The notes under the pieces are model-generated. The model saw only the letters and a list, made by a program, of their open reading frames with translations, was not told where the DNA came from and made no database searches. Shown piece by piece: positions 28,216 to 36,957 of a stretch of 64,000 nucleotides of DNA (positions within the stretch are counted from its first letter, which is position 1; each line of letters begins with the position of its first letter). This stretch comes from Planotetraspora kaengkrachanensis (GTDB lineage: Bacteria; Actinomycetota; Actinomycetes; Streptosporangiales; Streptosporangiaceae), in assembly GCF_016862895.1 (NCBI RefSeq), contig NZ_BONV01000009.1:186001-250000 (forward strand), given 5' to 3'. The translations under genes and the position numbers were made by a program.

Positions 28216-29286
28216 TCAACTCTGCCGCAGGGCGGGCATCGGAATCGGAACGGAGTAGGCCGTCGCGCCGCCGCCCACGCCGCCCTCACACGTGTTGGGC
28301 GGCAGGGTGGTCACGCCGCGGGTGGAGGGCCGTTCCGCCGCCCAGAACATGTAGCCGAGCAGTCCCGAGCTCGTTCCCGCGCCGTTCGGCGCGGCCGTCT
28401 GCACGAAGGTGCCGGTGGTGTTCTGCAGCGACGCACCGAAGGCGGTGCACTCGGGAAGGACCTTGTTCCCCTCGGCGATGTAGAGGCTGCCGGTGAACTT
28501 GGCGGGAGCCAGCGGCGGGATCGGCGGGGCGTAGGTCGGCTTGCCGTCCAGGTGCTCCTGCCAGTTGGCGATCGCGGCGGAAGCACTCGGCTGGCGGGCG
28601 GGAACCATCGCGTTGGCGTAGTCGAGGACCGGCGCGGTGGTGCGCAGCCAGTCCGCCGTCGCCTTTCTGCCGATGTCGATCAGCCATCGATCGCCTGCGG
28701 CCAGGTCGATGGTCAGGCGCGCCGCGTGGTTGGCTCCCGTGGCGTCGTACGGCAGGACGGCACGGTAGGCGTCGATGAAGGACTGCAGGCCCGCGAGGTC
28801 GGCGCCGCTGTTCTCCTCGTAGTCGATCTCGATGCCGACGCCGAGCCGCTGGGCCACCTCGGCGGCATTGCGGCCGAACTGGGCCGCGTTCTCCGCCAAG
28901 GCCGCGTTCCACGCGTCGGTGTAGGTGATGCCGCCGATGGACAGCATGACCCGGATGCCGCGGCTCTTGAAGTAGTTCACGATGTCGGCGGTCATGCCGC
29001 GTGGAACGCCGTCGAGGGTCTGGGCGTCGGTCGTCTTGTGCAGCAGCTTCACCGGATGGACGAAACTGAGCACTACGACGTTGACCGAGGGATGGCCGTC
29101 GCCTCGGTCGATGAGCCAGTGGTTCTTCTGGTCGAACTCGCTCACATCACGGACGGCGCCCCAGATGCAGGCGTCGTTGCCGCAGTGCCATGACCCGTAG
29201 ACCTGCATCGGGGTGGCCGCGGCCCTGGCAGGGACCGCGATGAGGAGGGGGACGAGTAAGCAGACAAGAGCGGCCAGACGGCGCAT
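28216..29286 (-). CDS. secreted GH18 chitinase/endo-N-acetylglucosaminidase-like
   Basis: 356 residues. The signal peptide is MRRLAALVCLLVPLLIAVPA. The barrel shows the SxGG motif in VMLSIGGITY and a catalytic motif GVGIEIDYEEN, which matches DGxDxDxE with Gly-Ile-Glu in place of the first Asp pair but keeps Asp and the acid Glu. It is shorter than many chitinases and has no visible chitin-binding module. Likely product: chito-oligomers for GH20/GH2 downstream. Its upstream region has GTAAAG but only weak resemblance to the shared motif. Confidence 0.85.
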   Translation of the reverse strand: MRRLAALVCLLVPLLIAVPARAAATPMQVYGSWHCGNDACIWGAVRDVSEFDQKNHWLIDRGDGHPSVNVVVLSFVHPVKLLHKTTDAQTLDGVPRGMTADIVNYFKSRGIRVMLSIGGITYTDAWNAALAENAAQFGRNAAEVAQRLGVGIEIDYEENSGADLAGLQSFIDAYRAVLPYDATGANHAARLTIDLAAGDRWLIDIGRKATADWLRTTAPVLDYANAMVPARQPSASAAIANWQEHLDGKPTYAPPIPPLAPAKFTGSLYIAEGNKVLPECTAFGASLQNTTGTFVQTAAPNGAGTSSGLLGYMFWAAERPSTRGVTTLPPNTCEGGVGGGATAYSVPIPMPALRQS

Positions 29287-29387
29287 GCCAACCTCCCGTG
29301 AAAGGAATTGTAAAGAAGGTTAGCTGTTGCGGGCGCGGCGGTCCCTCACCAAAAGGGAAGCAAGCACGTGGGGCACAAGGTTTGTCC

Positions 29388-29531
29388 GGCACCGAGCTCG
29401 ACGCGGGCAACGTGCGGCGGGCCTTCCGCACCGGACCTCAAGAAGGCGGACGTCAACCCGCGGACGACTGGACGCCTCGGGAGATGCGGCACAGCTTCGT
29501 CTCGCTACTGTCCGAACTGTCCCATCCTTGA
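29388..29531 (+). pseudogene. tyrosine integrase, C-terminal fragment
   Basis: In-frame codons read GTELDAGNVRRAFR and later DDWTPREMRHSFVSLLSE, the box II region (RxxH) of AICE-type tyrosine recombinases, then stop. The following His and catalytic Tyr are missing. It starts at exactly the GTE where the decayed integrase near 47.9 kb loses similarity. Confidence 0.6.
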
Positions 29532-29782
29532 GAGTCCGGCAACGTTCAGGGCAATACGGCGTGGTTGTCACCCAGTTCGTCACTCAGGCTTAGAGGGCCG
29601 GGGCGAGCCTCGGGTTTTCTCCCACCGCCCCCATACCTCCGCCACACCGGGATCGAATACGAGAAGGGACTCTACCGGTCACTACTCCGGGAGTCCCTGT
29701 CTCTGCTGCGCAGCACGTTCGGGTCGTACTCCGCGATCGCGCGCTGTCATCCGGTCGGGTCTTGAGGGCGGAGCTGATCCAG

Positions 29783-30022
29783 TCACGGCTTGATGAACAC
29801 CACGAACTCATGCTCGCGGTGTAGCTGCACCTGATAGCCGACCTCCAGCCAGACGGCTTGGGTGTGGGTCTTGCTATCTCAAATCCACCAGGCGTAGTTG
29901 CGGGCACCGTCTGGCAATGGCGCGCCGATGATCTGCTCGATCTGTGAGAACGTCAACTCGACGCGGTCGCGGCCGTCTTCCTGAAGGTGACGACCAAGCG
30001 GCCCGTACTTTCGTGAAGCCAT
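29783..30022 (-). pseudogene. DUF7662-like small protein with in-frame TGA
   Basis: ATG 30022 opens MASRKYGPLGRHLQEDGRDR and continues to RNYAWWI, then TGA (codon 48, 29879-29881). The same frame resumes with DSKTHTQAVWLEVGYQV and ends at a natural stop, 79 codons in all. The layout (KYdPL..., E-I-E-xxIG, WW, T-H-xQ, WL-x-G) matches DUF7662-type proteins. One base change explains the loss. Confidence 0.55.
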
Positions 30023-30204
30023 GCGGCCATTGTGGGTCGAGGTGAGGCTCGAGCCTGGGGAGTTCTCCGACCGCCATCACGGGCCGCCGCACCCAGTGAC
30101 CGGCAGGGTGCAGCGAAGCGGGGACGCCGGCGGTCGACGTGACGTCGAACACCCCCTTGGCTGTGGTTCCGCCCCCGCAGCCAAGGGAAGTGGCCACATG
30201 GATG

Positions 30205-30885
30205 TCAGACGGGACAGGCCCGGAACGAGCACCGCCCGTCCGTCCACCCCTGGAGCTTTTCCTCGACTTCCGCCAGCGGCACGCCATGGACCCGGTGGAG
30301 GTTGATGGCCACCGGCGTACCGAATGCCAACTCGTGCGAGAGCAGGTCGACATCGACGTGCTCACCATCCGCAGAGGCGGCCCGGGCCAGCTCCTCAGCG
30401 ACCTCCCGGGCGCGGTTCGGTGCGACGGGCCTCACGTAGATCGAGGCGGGTACCGAGTCCACCACGGCGGCGGGGTGGAGGTCGACGCACCAGAAAAGAT
30501 GCCCGTCGCCATTCGGCCGGTAGCCGCAACCCTCGACCAGGCCCCACGGAACGTGAAGCGGAAACGTGCCGGTGAAGGCGCCACTGTAGTCCAGGCCTGA
30601 GGGAGTCAACCGCATCGCCGGAACCCCTCGCCGCCGCCAGTACGCCCAGTTCACGAGGAACTCCACATGCTTGCCCACCACCCACAACACCAGCAGGAGG
30701 AACACGCCTCCCGCCGAGTAGGCCGAGCCGAGGGCCAAGCCGTCAACATGTTGTGAGACCCACCGGAGCGCCGGGTACCCCCCGGCGAGCACGGCCCCGG
30801 CCAGGCAGAGGATCACGACGCTCGGTAACGGCCGGTCCTTGCTGGTGATCAGCAGGTACTCCTCGCCGGGTGAGCTCGTCTCCAT
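30205..30885 (-). CDS. two-span membrane hypothetical protein
   Basis: 226 residues starting METSSPGEEYLLITSKDRPL. Two hydrophobic spans (~21-40 and ~58-82: VFLLLVLWVVGKHVEFLV) form a hairpin. A ~120-residue PH-like cytoplasmic part follows, with LTPSGLDYSGAFTGTFPLHV. A short acidic helix and basic tail end it. No recognised family; plausible because codon usage is consistent across its length. Confidence 0.65.
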   Translation of the reverse strand: METSSPGEEYLLITSKDRPLPSVVILCLAGAVLAGGYPALRWVSQHVDGLALGSAYSAGGVFLLLVLWVVGKHVEFLVNWAYWRRRGVPAMRLTPSGLDYSGAFTGTFPLHVPWGLVEGCGYRPNGDGHLFWCVDLHPAAVVDSVPASIYVRPVAPNRAREVAEELARAASADGEHVDVDLLSHELAFGTPVAINLHRVHGVPLAEVEEKLQGWTDGRCSFRACPV

Positions 30886-31212
30886 CGCCCTCCGTCCGGG
30901 AACGATGCTCGACCGTTCCAGCGCTCGCCACCGTTCGCGCGGTGCGACCGGTGCGGAGAACCTCTTTTATCTCACGACGACACAGACCGGCAAAGATCGA
31001 ATACGCGAACGATTGATCTAGAGTTCGGAAGGCGGGGCGCCCACGTAGACAGTGGGATCACCGCTGATCTGCGCGTATGTCGGTCGAATGACCGTGAGTC
31101 CCCGTGATTCCCCGCTGTTGGCCGACCGTACGGGCACGCAACGGGCACGCCGGCGCCCCGGCTCCGGTTCGCCGATAGCGCGGGTCGGCCCCAGAGCTTC
31201 ACCAATATGTGA
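30886..31212. other. gene-poor stretch
   Basis: No recognisable gene. A minus-strand frame (31018-31554) is antisense to the TPR remnant and appears to be its shadow. Confidence 0.3.
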
Positions 31213-31500
31213 CCGGTCGGCCAGAACCTTGGCCAGCTCGCACAGACGTCCGGCTGGACGGCACAGGAAGCAGGCGACGACGGCAAGGCCCAGCGCAGGT
31301 ACTTGACCGGCCTTCGAGCCGCGCACTCGGCCGGCGATCCCAACCTGGCGAGCAGCATCATGGCGTTGATGAGCTACCAGGCCATCACGCTGAGAAAACT
31401 CCGAGACGGCCTGCAACTGGCCGCCGTCGCGACCAAGACCGCCGCCCGCGCCCCCCATCGTCCATGCGCTCATCACCGCACGCAGCACCCTTGTGCAGCC
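31213..31500 (+). pseudogene. XRE-type regulator, TPR-domain fragment
   Basis: The frame reads LGQLAQTSGWTAQEAGDDGK, then RYLTGLRAAHSAGDPNLASS and MSYQAITL. These are the TPR repeats of Streptomyces-type XRE regulators. After AARAP a second frame gives PIVHALITARSTLVQP, so a frameshift is present near 31455. The HTH domain is missing. Confidence 0.55.
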
Positions 31501-31763
31501 ATCCACAATACTGGTCGAAATAGTCCACTTGTTAATCCAGGAGTGGTAGGCCACTCAAGCAAGTCGTGCCGTCGGCAGCTACACGCGAACGACGAACGGC
31601 ATGATTCTTCGAGGTCAGCCGCTAGGGACACCTTGCGCGGCCAGCCGACCAGACAACAGGACCAGATGAGAAGTCATGGACGAAAAAGTCCCAAAAAGGG
31701 GTATCCTCCCGCGCCTGGCACTGGTAGCGTCGACTGCTCAACCAACACGAACAGGAGACCCTG

Positions 31764-32168
31764 ATGTCCTAGTCCTACTCACTCCCCACTGAACCCGAAG
31801 GCATTGCCGCGTCGCTGCTTGAGTGATTTAACTCCGGCAAGGTCAGCGCGATGATGACCTTGTACGACCCGGAGGCCGCGTTCATCGCGAAAGACGGGCG
31901 AACCGTCACTGATCGCACCGAGATCGCTGCCGAACTCGAGCGCGATATCAGCCTCGGCCTGCCGCTGGAGGCCAAGGCGCGCCATGTGTTCATTGCCGGC
32001 GATATCGCCCAGATCGTGCTGGACTAGTCAATTGATGGCACAGGTCCCGACGGTAAGCACGTGCACCTCGAAGGCTCGGCAAGCGACATCGAGTACCGCG
32101 GCGCGGATGGACTCTGGCGATACCTGATCGACAACAATCTTGGGACGGCGGTGCGACAGCCCGCCTGA
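31764..32168 (+). pseudogene. NTF2-like (SnoaL/DUF4440) gene with three stops at Trp positions
   Basis: ATG 31764 has an AGGAGA ribosome site seven bases upstream. One uninterrupted frame of 134 codons follows, apart from TAG (31770), TGA (31824) and TAG (32025). It reads GKVSAMMTLYDPEAAFIAKD, HVFIAGDIAQIVLD-stop-SIDGTG and ADGLWRYLIDNN, the DUF4440/NTF2-like fold. In homologues the third site is Trp (D-W-S-x-DG), and all three stops are one G-to-A step from TGG. No frameshift is seen. Small cone-shaped proteins of this family are isomerases or ligand-binding. Confidence 0.7.
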
Positions 32169-32200
32169 CACACGTGCGCCACGGCAGCTCTCGGCGATGG
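31898..32200 (+). repeat. 303-bp direct repeat, copy A
   Basis: Identical to 33363-33665 except at one position (C31907 versus G33372). It covers the last two-thirds of the NTF2-like gene and 32 bases beyond it. Confidence 0.95.
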
Positions 32201-32497
32201 ACCCACTCTTCAGCGTGGCGTCGACGATCACCGCCACGTAGTGCCTAACGCCGCATCGGAGGTCACCGCGATGCCCGCGGTCCTGGCGACCGCACGCGCA
32301 ATCAGCCAAGCGTTCCAAGCCAGCACTGTGTCGCGAGGGCTTCGCTAATCATCGGCGCGGCTGTGTCGGGGATTACCGCCCTTGTCACGAGACTCCGTCT
32401 CGCTGAACGGGAATCGATGCGGCCTTGTCATGTCCTGAGTGTCATTACGGTCTACAGCGATGACATTCACTGCAATAACTAATGTGGAGTGATCATC

Positions 32498-33244
32498 ATG
32501 TCGGCACGTGCAGCTCTGATCACCGGTGGCACCAGCGGGATCGGGAAGGCGACTGCGGAGGTTCTGCATAGTCGTGGTTACCGGGTCGCGGTCACCGGAC
32601 AACGTCCGGAAAGCGTCGCCCGGGCACGCGAGGAACTACCCGAGGACGTCCTGGTATTGCGTGCTGACGCGCGCTCGCTTGCTGACACTGACCGGGTGGT
32701 ATCCGAAGTCAGCGAACGATTCGGGACTCTGACAACGCTGTTCCTGAACGCCGGCATCAGCCGTCCCATGGCGCTGGACGCCTGCGACGAAGCCACCTTC
32801 GACGACGTGTTCGCCGTCAATACCAAAGGACAGTTCTTCACTCTGGTAAAAACGCTCCCACTGCTGTCTGACGGCGCTTCGATCATTGTCACCGCGGGTA
32901 TCGGAGCGACGCGCGCCCTGCCCGGCAACAGTGTCACAGCCGGGTCACGAGGCGCACTGCTGACCATGATCCCAACGCTGGCCCTGGAGCTCGCCCCACG
33001 CCGCATCCGAGTCAACGCCGTCAGCCCGGGATTCACCGACACCCCCATGATGCGGACCACACCCGGCATGGGATCCGATGAGGTCGCCGCGATGCTGGCC
33101 GCTATGGCGGCAAAGAACCCGTTCGGTCGCGTCGGCATGCCTGAGGACATCGCCGAGACCGTCGCGTTCCTCGCTTCGGACGGAGCCGCGTACATCACCG
33201 GGCAAGAGATCGTGGTGTCCGGCGGGGCCGGATTGGCCGTCTGA
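32498..33244 (+). CDS. short-chain dehydrogenase/reductase with altered catalytic residues
   Basis: 248 residues from ATG 32498 (GTGGAG upstream; GTG 32489 is an alternative). The Rossmann parts are intact: TGGTSGIG cofactor loop, LNAGIS, and NAVSPGFTDTPM after the active site. The YxxxK position, however, reads VTAGSRGAL, so Tyr is Thr and Lys is Arg, and the upstream catalytic Ser is not obvious in IIVTAGIGA. NAD(P) binding is likely but classical oxidoreduction is doubtful. It lies alone between the two copies of the 303-bp repeat. Confidence 0.88.
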   Translation: MSARAALITGGTSGIGKATAEVLHSRGYRVAVTGQRPESVARAREELPEDVLVLRADARSLADTDRVVSEVSERFGTLTTLFLNAGISRPMALDACDEATFDDVFAVNTKGQFFTLVKTLPLLSDGASIIVTAGIGATRALPGNSVTAGSRGALLTMIPTLALELAPRRIRVNAVSPGFTDTPMMRTTPGMGSDEVAAMLAAMAAKNPFGRVGMPEDIAETVAFLASDGAAYITGQEIVVSGGAGLAV

Positions 33245-33362
33245 CCGAACTATCGGCAATCGACGGACACACTTCCGTCCGTGCCCGGTGCCACGGACTT
33301 CGCAGTGACCAAACCGGGATTCGACAAAGCCGGCCAGCACATCAGGAGCCGGAGCCCGAGGA

Positions 33363-33665
33363 GCGAACCGTGACTGATCGCACCGAGATCGCTGCCGAAC
33401 TCGAGCGCGATATCAGCCTCGGCCTGCCGCTGGAGGCCAAGGCGCGCCATGTGTTCATTGCCGGCGATATCGCCCAGATCGTGCTGGACTAGTCAATTGA
33501 TGGCACAGGTCCCGACGGTAAGCACGTGCACCTCGAAGGCTCGGCAAGCGACATCGAGTACCGCGGCGCGGATGGACTCTGGCGATACCTGATCGACAAC
33601 AATCTTGGGACGGCGGTGCGACAGCCCGCCTGACACACGTGCGCCACGGCAGCTCTCGGCGATGG
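33363..33665 (+). repeat. 303-bp direct repeat, copy B
   Basis: Second copy, offset 1465 bases from copy A. The left junction follows CCGAG and the right junction passes directly into methyltransferase remnant sequence. Confidence 0.95.
33370..33633 (+). pseudogene. second, 5'-truncated copy of the NTF2-like gene
   Basis: The single base that differs from copy A turns GTC into GTG. At the junction this GTG is preceded by GAGGAG six bases upstream, so a new, well-placed start exists. The frame still carries the TAG at 33490-33492, giving a 40-residue product, and then runs on in frame to the same natural stop. Confidence 0.6.
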
Positions 33666-33668
33666 CCC

Positions 33669-34200
33669 CTCCCCCACTTCGTCGTCGGGGAGACGCTGCG
33701 CCCGCTCACCGAGAACGCCAGCTCCGAGCAGATCCCCATTCGACCTGGCCGATGTGATCCGGGTACGACGAGCTCTGGTGACCAACCCCTCCGATGACCG
33801 CCTCCAGATCAGGGCGAAGGAACAGCGCCTCGCTCGCTTACTCGCCGGGGACGACTTCACCCGGCTTCAAGCCTTGGTGGACTGGTGGATCGCGCCCTTC
33901 TTCGAGAATAGGCTGATCTTCGACCGCTCGGATCTTGTTAGCCGTACCGGAAAGCGGACGTCCCCGCTACGGGGGAATGGCCAGCGCTGGGCGGTGTTCC
34001 GCAACGTGCTGAATCGTGGTCATGACCTTCCCGACCTTCACGAATCGCGTCGGCGGCGATCCGGGAACACATCCGCCCGTTCCTCTGGGAGATCGAGTTT
34101 TCCGAGGTCTTCTTCGACACCTACGGGCGGAGGCGGCCCGACGCGGGCTTCGACGCCCCGCTCGGCAACCCCCTGTGGGAGGGCGTGAAGTCTCAGCGAG
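33669..34200 (+). pseudogene. N6-adenine DNA methyltransferase remnant
   Basis: Fragments in shifting frames read PHFVVGETLRPLTENASSEQ, VIRVRRALVTNPSDDRLQIR, then HIRPFLWEIEFSEVFFDTYG and AGFDAPLGNPLWEGVKS. The WxxEFxEVF plus GFDxxxGNP(P)W arrangement is motif IV of large Eco57I/type IIL/BREX-type methyltransferases. The canonical NPPW is NPLW here. The rest of the gene is absent, so it is inactive. Confidence 0.5.
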
Positions 34201-34282
34201 CCCGATCACTGTCGCTCCCAAGAGCGCCGAGTGCGCCCGGGGCTCTGAGCGCCCGGCCACTCCCTGCCTCGCTTCGGTCTCC

Positions 34283-35578
34283 TCATTCCCTCCGGGCGAG
34301 TGTTACGAACCGCGCCGCCACCGCGGCGAGCACGGCGGAGGCAAGGACGATGAAGCCCGCTGTGAGGAAAACCGTCTGCAAGGTTGTCGACGAAACAAGG
34401 ATCGCGCCGAGGCCAGACCCTGCCGCCACGGCTATCTGAAGGTTCGTCACATTCACCGCCGACGCGGCCTCTGGGGTTTCTGGGGCCGCGTCGAGTATCC
34501 AGACCAGCGTTCCCGGGTTCACAATTCCCCAGAACAAACCCCACAGCACGAGCAACAGGCCAGCCAGCCAGGGTAAGCTGCCCGCGCTCGCCAGCCCGAT
34601 GAGCAATGCGGCCACCACCGCCGCCGCCCCGGCGAAGCTGCCGATCACTCCGCGCTTGAACAGCGATCCGGCGATGAGTGAGCCGACAATGCCACCACAT
34701 CCGTAGATGACGTACAGCAGGGAGATCACGCCGCTGGACAGATGCGTGTGGTCCATCAGGAACGGGGTGACATAGGTCCAGGCGGCGAACTGTCCGATGA
34801 ACACCATCGCGCCCGCTGCCATCCCAAACCGGGCGGCCCGCCGCGTCACGACTCCCAAAAGATCACGCAGGTGCGTACGCCCGTCCGGCGGAATACCCGG
34901 CAGCACGACCGTCTGCACAACCACGACAAGCAGTGTCGCCGCCGCCGCAATGGCGAAAGTGAGACGCCAGCCGACGAGGTCGCCGAGGAACTGTCCCGCA
35001 GGCAGCCCCACCACCGTCCCACCCGAAATACCGGCCGCGATGATGGTGATGGCGCGAGTGCCGCAGGCTGGGCCCACCAGCTTGGGTCCGACCGGTGAGA
35101 CCACGGTCCAGAAGGCTCCGAGGGTGGCGCCGAAGAGCATACGGGCGATCAGCACCAGGACGAAGTTCGGCGCCACCGCGACGACCATGTTCGACACCAG
35201 CACCGTTAGACCCAGGACGAGGATGACCGAGCGCCGGTTGAAGCGGCCGGAGCTGCGGAAGAACAGCGGCGCCGACACCGCGGCGCTGAAACCCGGCACG
35301 AGCACCATCAGCCCCGCGAGGCCGAGCGAGACATGCAGTCCGTCGGTGATCTGCGGCAGCAGCCCCACTGGCAGCGTCTCCGTCATGACGATGACGAACG
35401 CGCCGAGCGCGACCGCACCGACGGACGCCCAGCCCCGCCTGCTACCGGGCTCCGCAGCAGTGGCGACCGCGCGGGCGGCTGCAGGCTGGGTCGGGACGGC
35501 CGCGCTGCACGACGATCCCGTGACCAGGCGCACCTGCGGTGCGTGGTGTGTCGGCGTCGCCTCTTCGTTTTCGATCAT
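34283..35578 (-). CDS. MFS transporter, DHA1 (PbuE/AraJ-like) efflux type
   Basis: 431 residues. A ~48-residue hydrophilic N-terminus precedes 12 membrane spans. SGRFNRRSVILVLGL is the loop 2-3 motif A region, and PAGQFLGDLVGWRLTFAIAA is the drug/H+ antiporter-type motif C/WR region. The family exports sugars, purines or drugs by proton antiport. It faces away from the methyltransferase remnant; no linked TetR/MarR regulator is intact nearby. Start at ATG 35578. Confidence 0.88.
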   Translation of the reverse strand: MIENEEATPTHHAPQVRLVTGSSCSAAVPTQPAAARAVATAAEPGSRRGWASVGAVALGAFVIVMTETLPVGLLPQITDGLHVSLGLAGLMVLVPGFSAAVSAPLFFRSSGRFNRRSVILVLGLTVLVSNMVVAVAPNFVLVLIARMLFGATLGAFWTVVSPVGPKLVGPACGTRAITIIAAGISGGTVVGLPAGQFLGDLVGWRLTFAIAAAATLLVVVVQTVVLPGIPPDGRTHLRDLLGVVTRRAARFGMAAGAMVFIGQFAAWTYVTPFLMDHTHLSSGVISLLYVIYGCGGIVGSLIAGSLFKRGVIGSFAGAAAVVAALLIGLASAGSLPWLAGLLLVLWGLFWGIVNPGTLVWILDAAPETPEAASAVNVTNLQIAVAAGSGLGAILVSSTTLQTVFLTAGFIVLASAVLAAVAARFVTLARRE

Positions 35579-35723
35579 GTGTTCTCTTCACTCATGGCAT
35601 GCTCCTGACCGGGCTCTGCTCTGTAAGCACCCCGGGGTGTATCTGCGCGAGTCACGCGGACAGTCAACACAGCTCACGTTGCGATCTAGCTCCATGCGCC
35701 CAGTGCGCGGCTGCGCGGCCGTG

Positions 35724-35948
35724 TTAGCCCTCGATGAGGTCGATGATGTGGCCGAAGTTGAGATTTGATGCGAGTGCCGTCAGGTCTCCCTTCGCAAGCT
35801 TCGCCGCGGCCGCCTGTGGCCGCGAAGGCGTGCGTGTAGGGGTCGACCCCGAGGCTGATCCGGCGGACACCGATCGTCTGCAGTTCCGCGAGGGCAGCCG
35901 TATCCCGAGGGCTGACTAGGACGTTGACCGGCTTGGGGGCGACAGCTC
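35724..35948 (-). pseudogene. isocitrate lyase/PEP mutase-family C-terminal fragment
   Basis: It reads VAPKPVNVLVSPRD and LAELQTIGVRRISLGVDPYT, then a shifted frame gives AAAKLAKGDLTALASNLNFG before TAA. The same positions in the intact paralogue at 38888 read VAPTPVNVLVSPSD and ELQKAGVKRISLGPLLYT. The first ~190 residues are missing; the fragment starts two bases after the DUF427 stop. Confidence 0.7.
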
Positions 35949-35950
35949 GG

Positions 35951-36256
35951 TCAGATCTCGATCCGAACCTGGCGCCCATCGAAAGCGACATAGCCACTGA
36001 AGTCGCGGCCAACACGGGCCGCCGCCGACTCCTTGATGTCCGGATAGGACCAAGCCCCGTCCCTGAGCACCGTCTCACCGACCAGGACGTCGTGATACTG
36101 CGCCCTCCCCTTCCAGGGGCAGGTGTAGGGCGTTGGGCTGTCGAGGAGCACGCCGGCCACAACTGAGTCCGGCGGGAAGTAGGCATTCCCCTCCATCCTG
36201 ACCACCGCCTCGTTCGCAGCCTCGGCCACGACGGTCTCCCCAACCACTGCCTTCAT
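35951..36256 (-). CDS. DUF427 domain protein
   Basis: 101 residues from ATG 36256 (GAGGGGAAACGG upstream). It has the family core YTCPWKGRAQYHDV and ends SGYVAFDGRQVRIEI. DUF427 proteins are small single-domain beta-folds of unknown function common in actinomycetes. Length matches the family, so the gene seems intact. Confidence 0.85.
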   Translation of the reverse strand: MKAVVGETVVAEAANEAVVRMEGNAYFPPDSVVAGVLLDSPTPYTCPWKGRAQYHDVLVGETVLRDGAWSYPDIKESAAARVGRDFSGYVAFDGRQVRIEI

Positions 36257-36502
36257 CCGTTTCCCCTCATCGATCCTTTGGCTGGCCGCATTCGCCCTCG
36301 TGACTGGCCGCGTGGGCACCAGGAAGCACCCACCCCGCACCCCTCGATGGCCTCTCCACGTCGAGACCACCGGCGGAGGCGACGGGCCGTAGCCGGGCGC
36401 TCGAGTTGGTGCAGTCAGAGTCAGCTTGCGCGTTCAACTAGACGTTGGTATCGGGGAGGGCTCTCCTTCTTACCCGTGTCTTGAGAACGCGCAGCCGGAC
36501 GG

Positions 36503-36745
36503 ATGAGAAGTGACCTCATCGCGTTGGCCATCCGGCGGTCGCGGTTAGGCGGGACCTGGGGTTGGCAGAAGCAACCACGAGCTGGAGCCCGAGATGTCGA
36601 GCCACGTGCCCCGTGTGTCCGGGCCACTCGGGCGAACAAAACCACCAGCAGCGAGCGGGAAGAGCTGGCCGCGTTGCGGCGGGAGAACCGCCGGCTGCGC
36701 GAGGACGTCGACGTCCTCAAGCGGGCCACGGCTTTCTTCGCGTGA
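36503..36745 (+). pseudogene. IS3-family OrfA fragment
   Basis: The frame ends SEREELAALRRENRRLREDV then DVLKRATAFFA and a stop, the leucine-zipper end of IS3 OrfA proteins (usually ATAFFvkE). The upstream part, including the HTH, is scrambled. No OrfB follows. Confidence 0.65.
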
Positions 36746-36957
36746 ATGGGAGGGATCAAAAGCGTTCCGGCGGGTTTGCTCGTTTCTTTGCTGCCCCGGC
36801 AGATGCCGGCGGCTTGTCGTGATGTGCGGCCCGCCGGGCTCTCATCCTCCCGGCGTGGCTTGATAGGTGCGTGCGAGCAGCTCGATTTAGGCGTGCCCGC
36901 CGGGCGGTCGGAGCCTGGATCGCCCAACTATCAGCCCGTATCCGGGAGGCACGCTTG

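Noticed and set aside
31018-31554. 178-codon minus-strand frame
   Set aside because: Antisense to the XRE/TPR remnant, whose TPR text on the plus strand is clearly the real signal.
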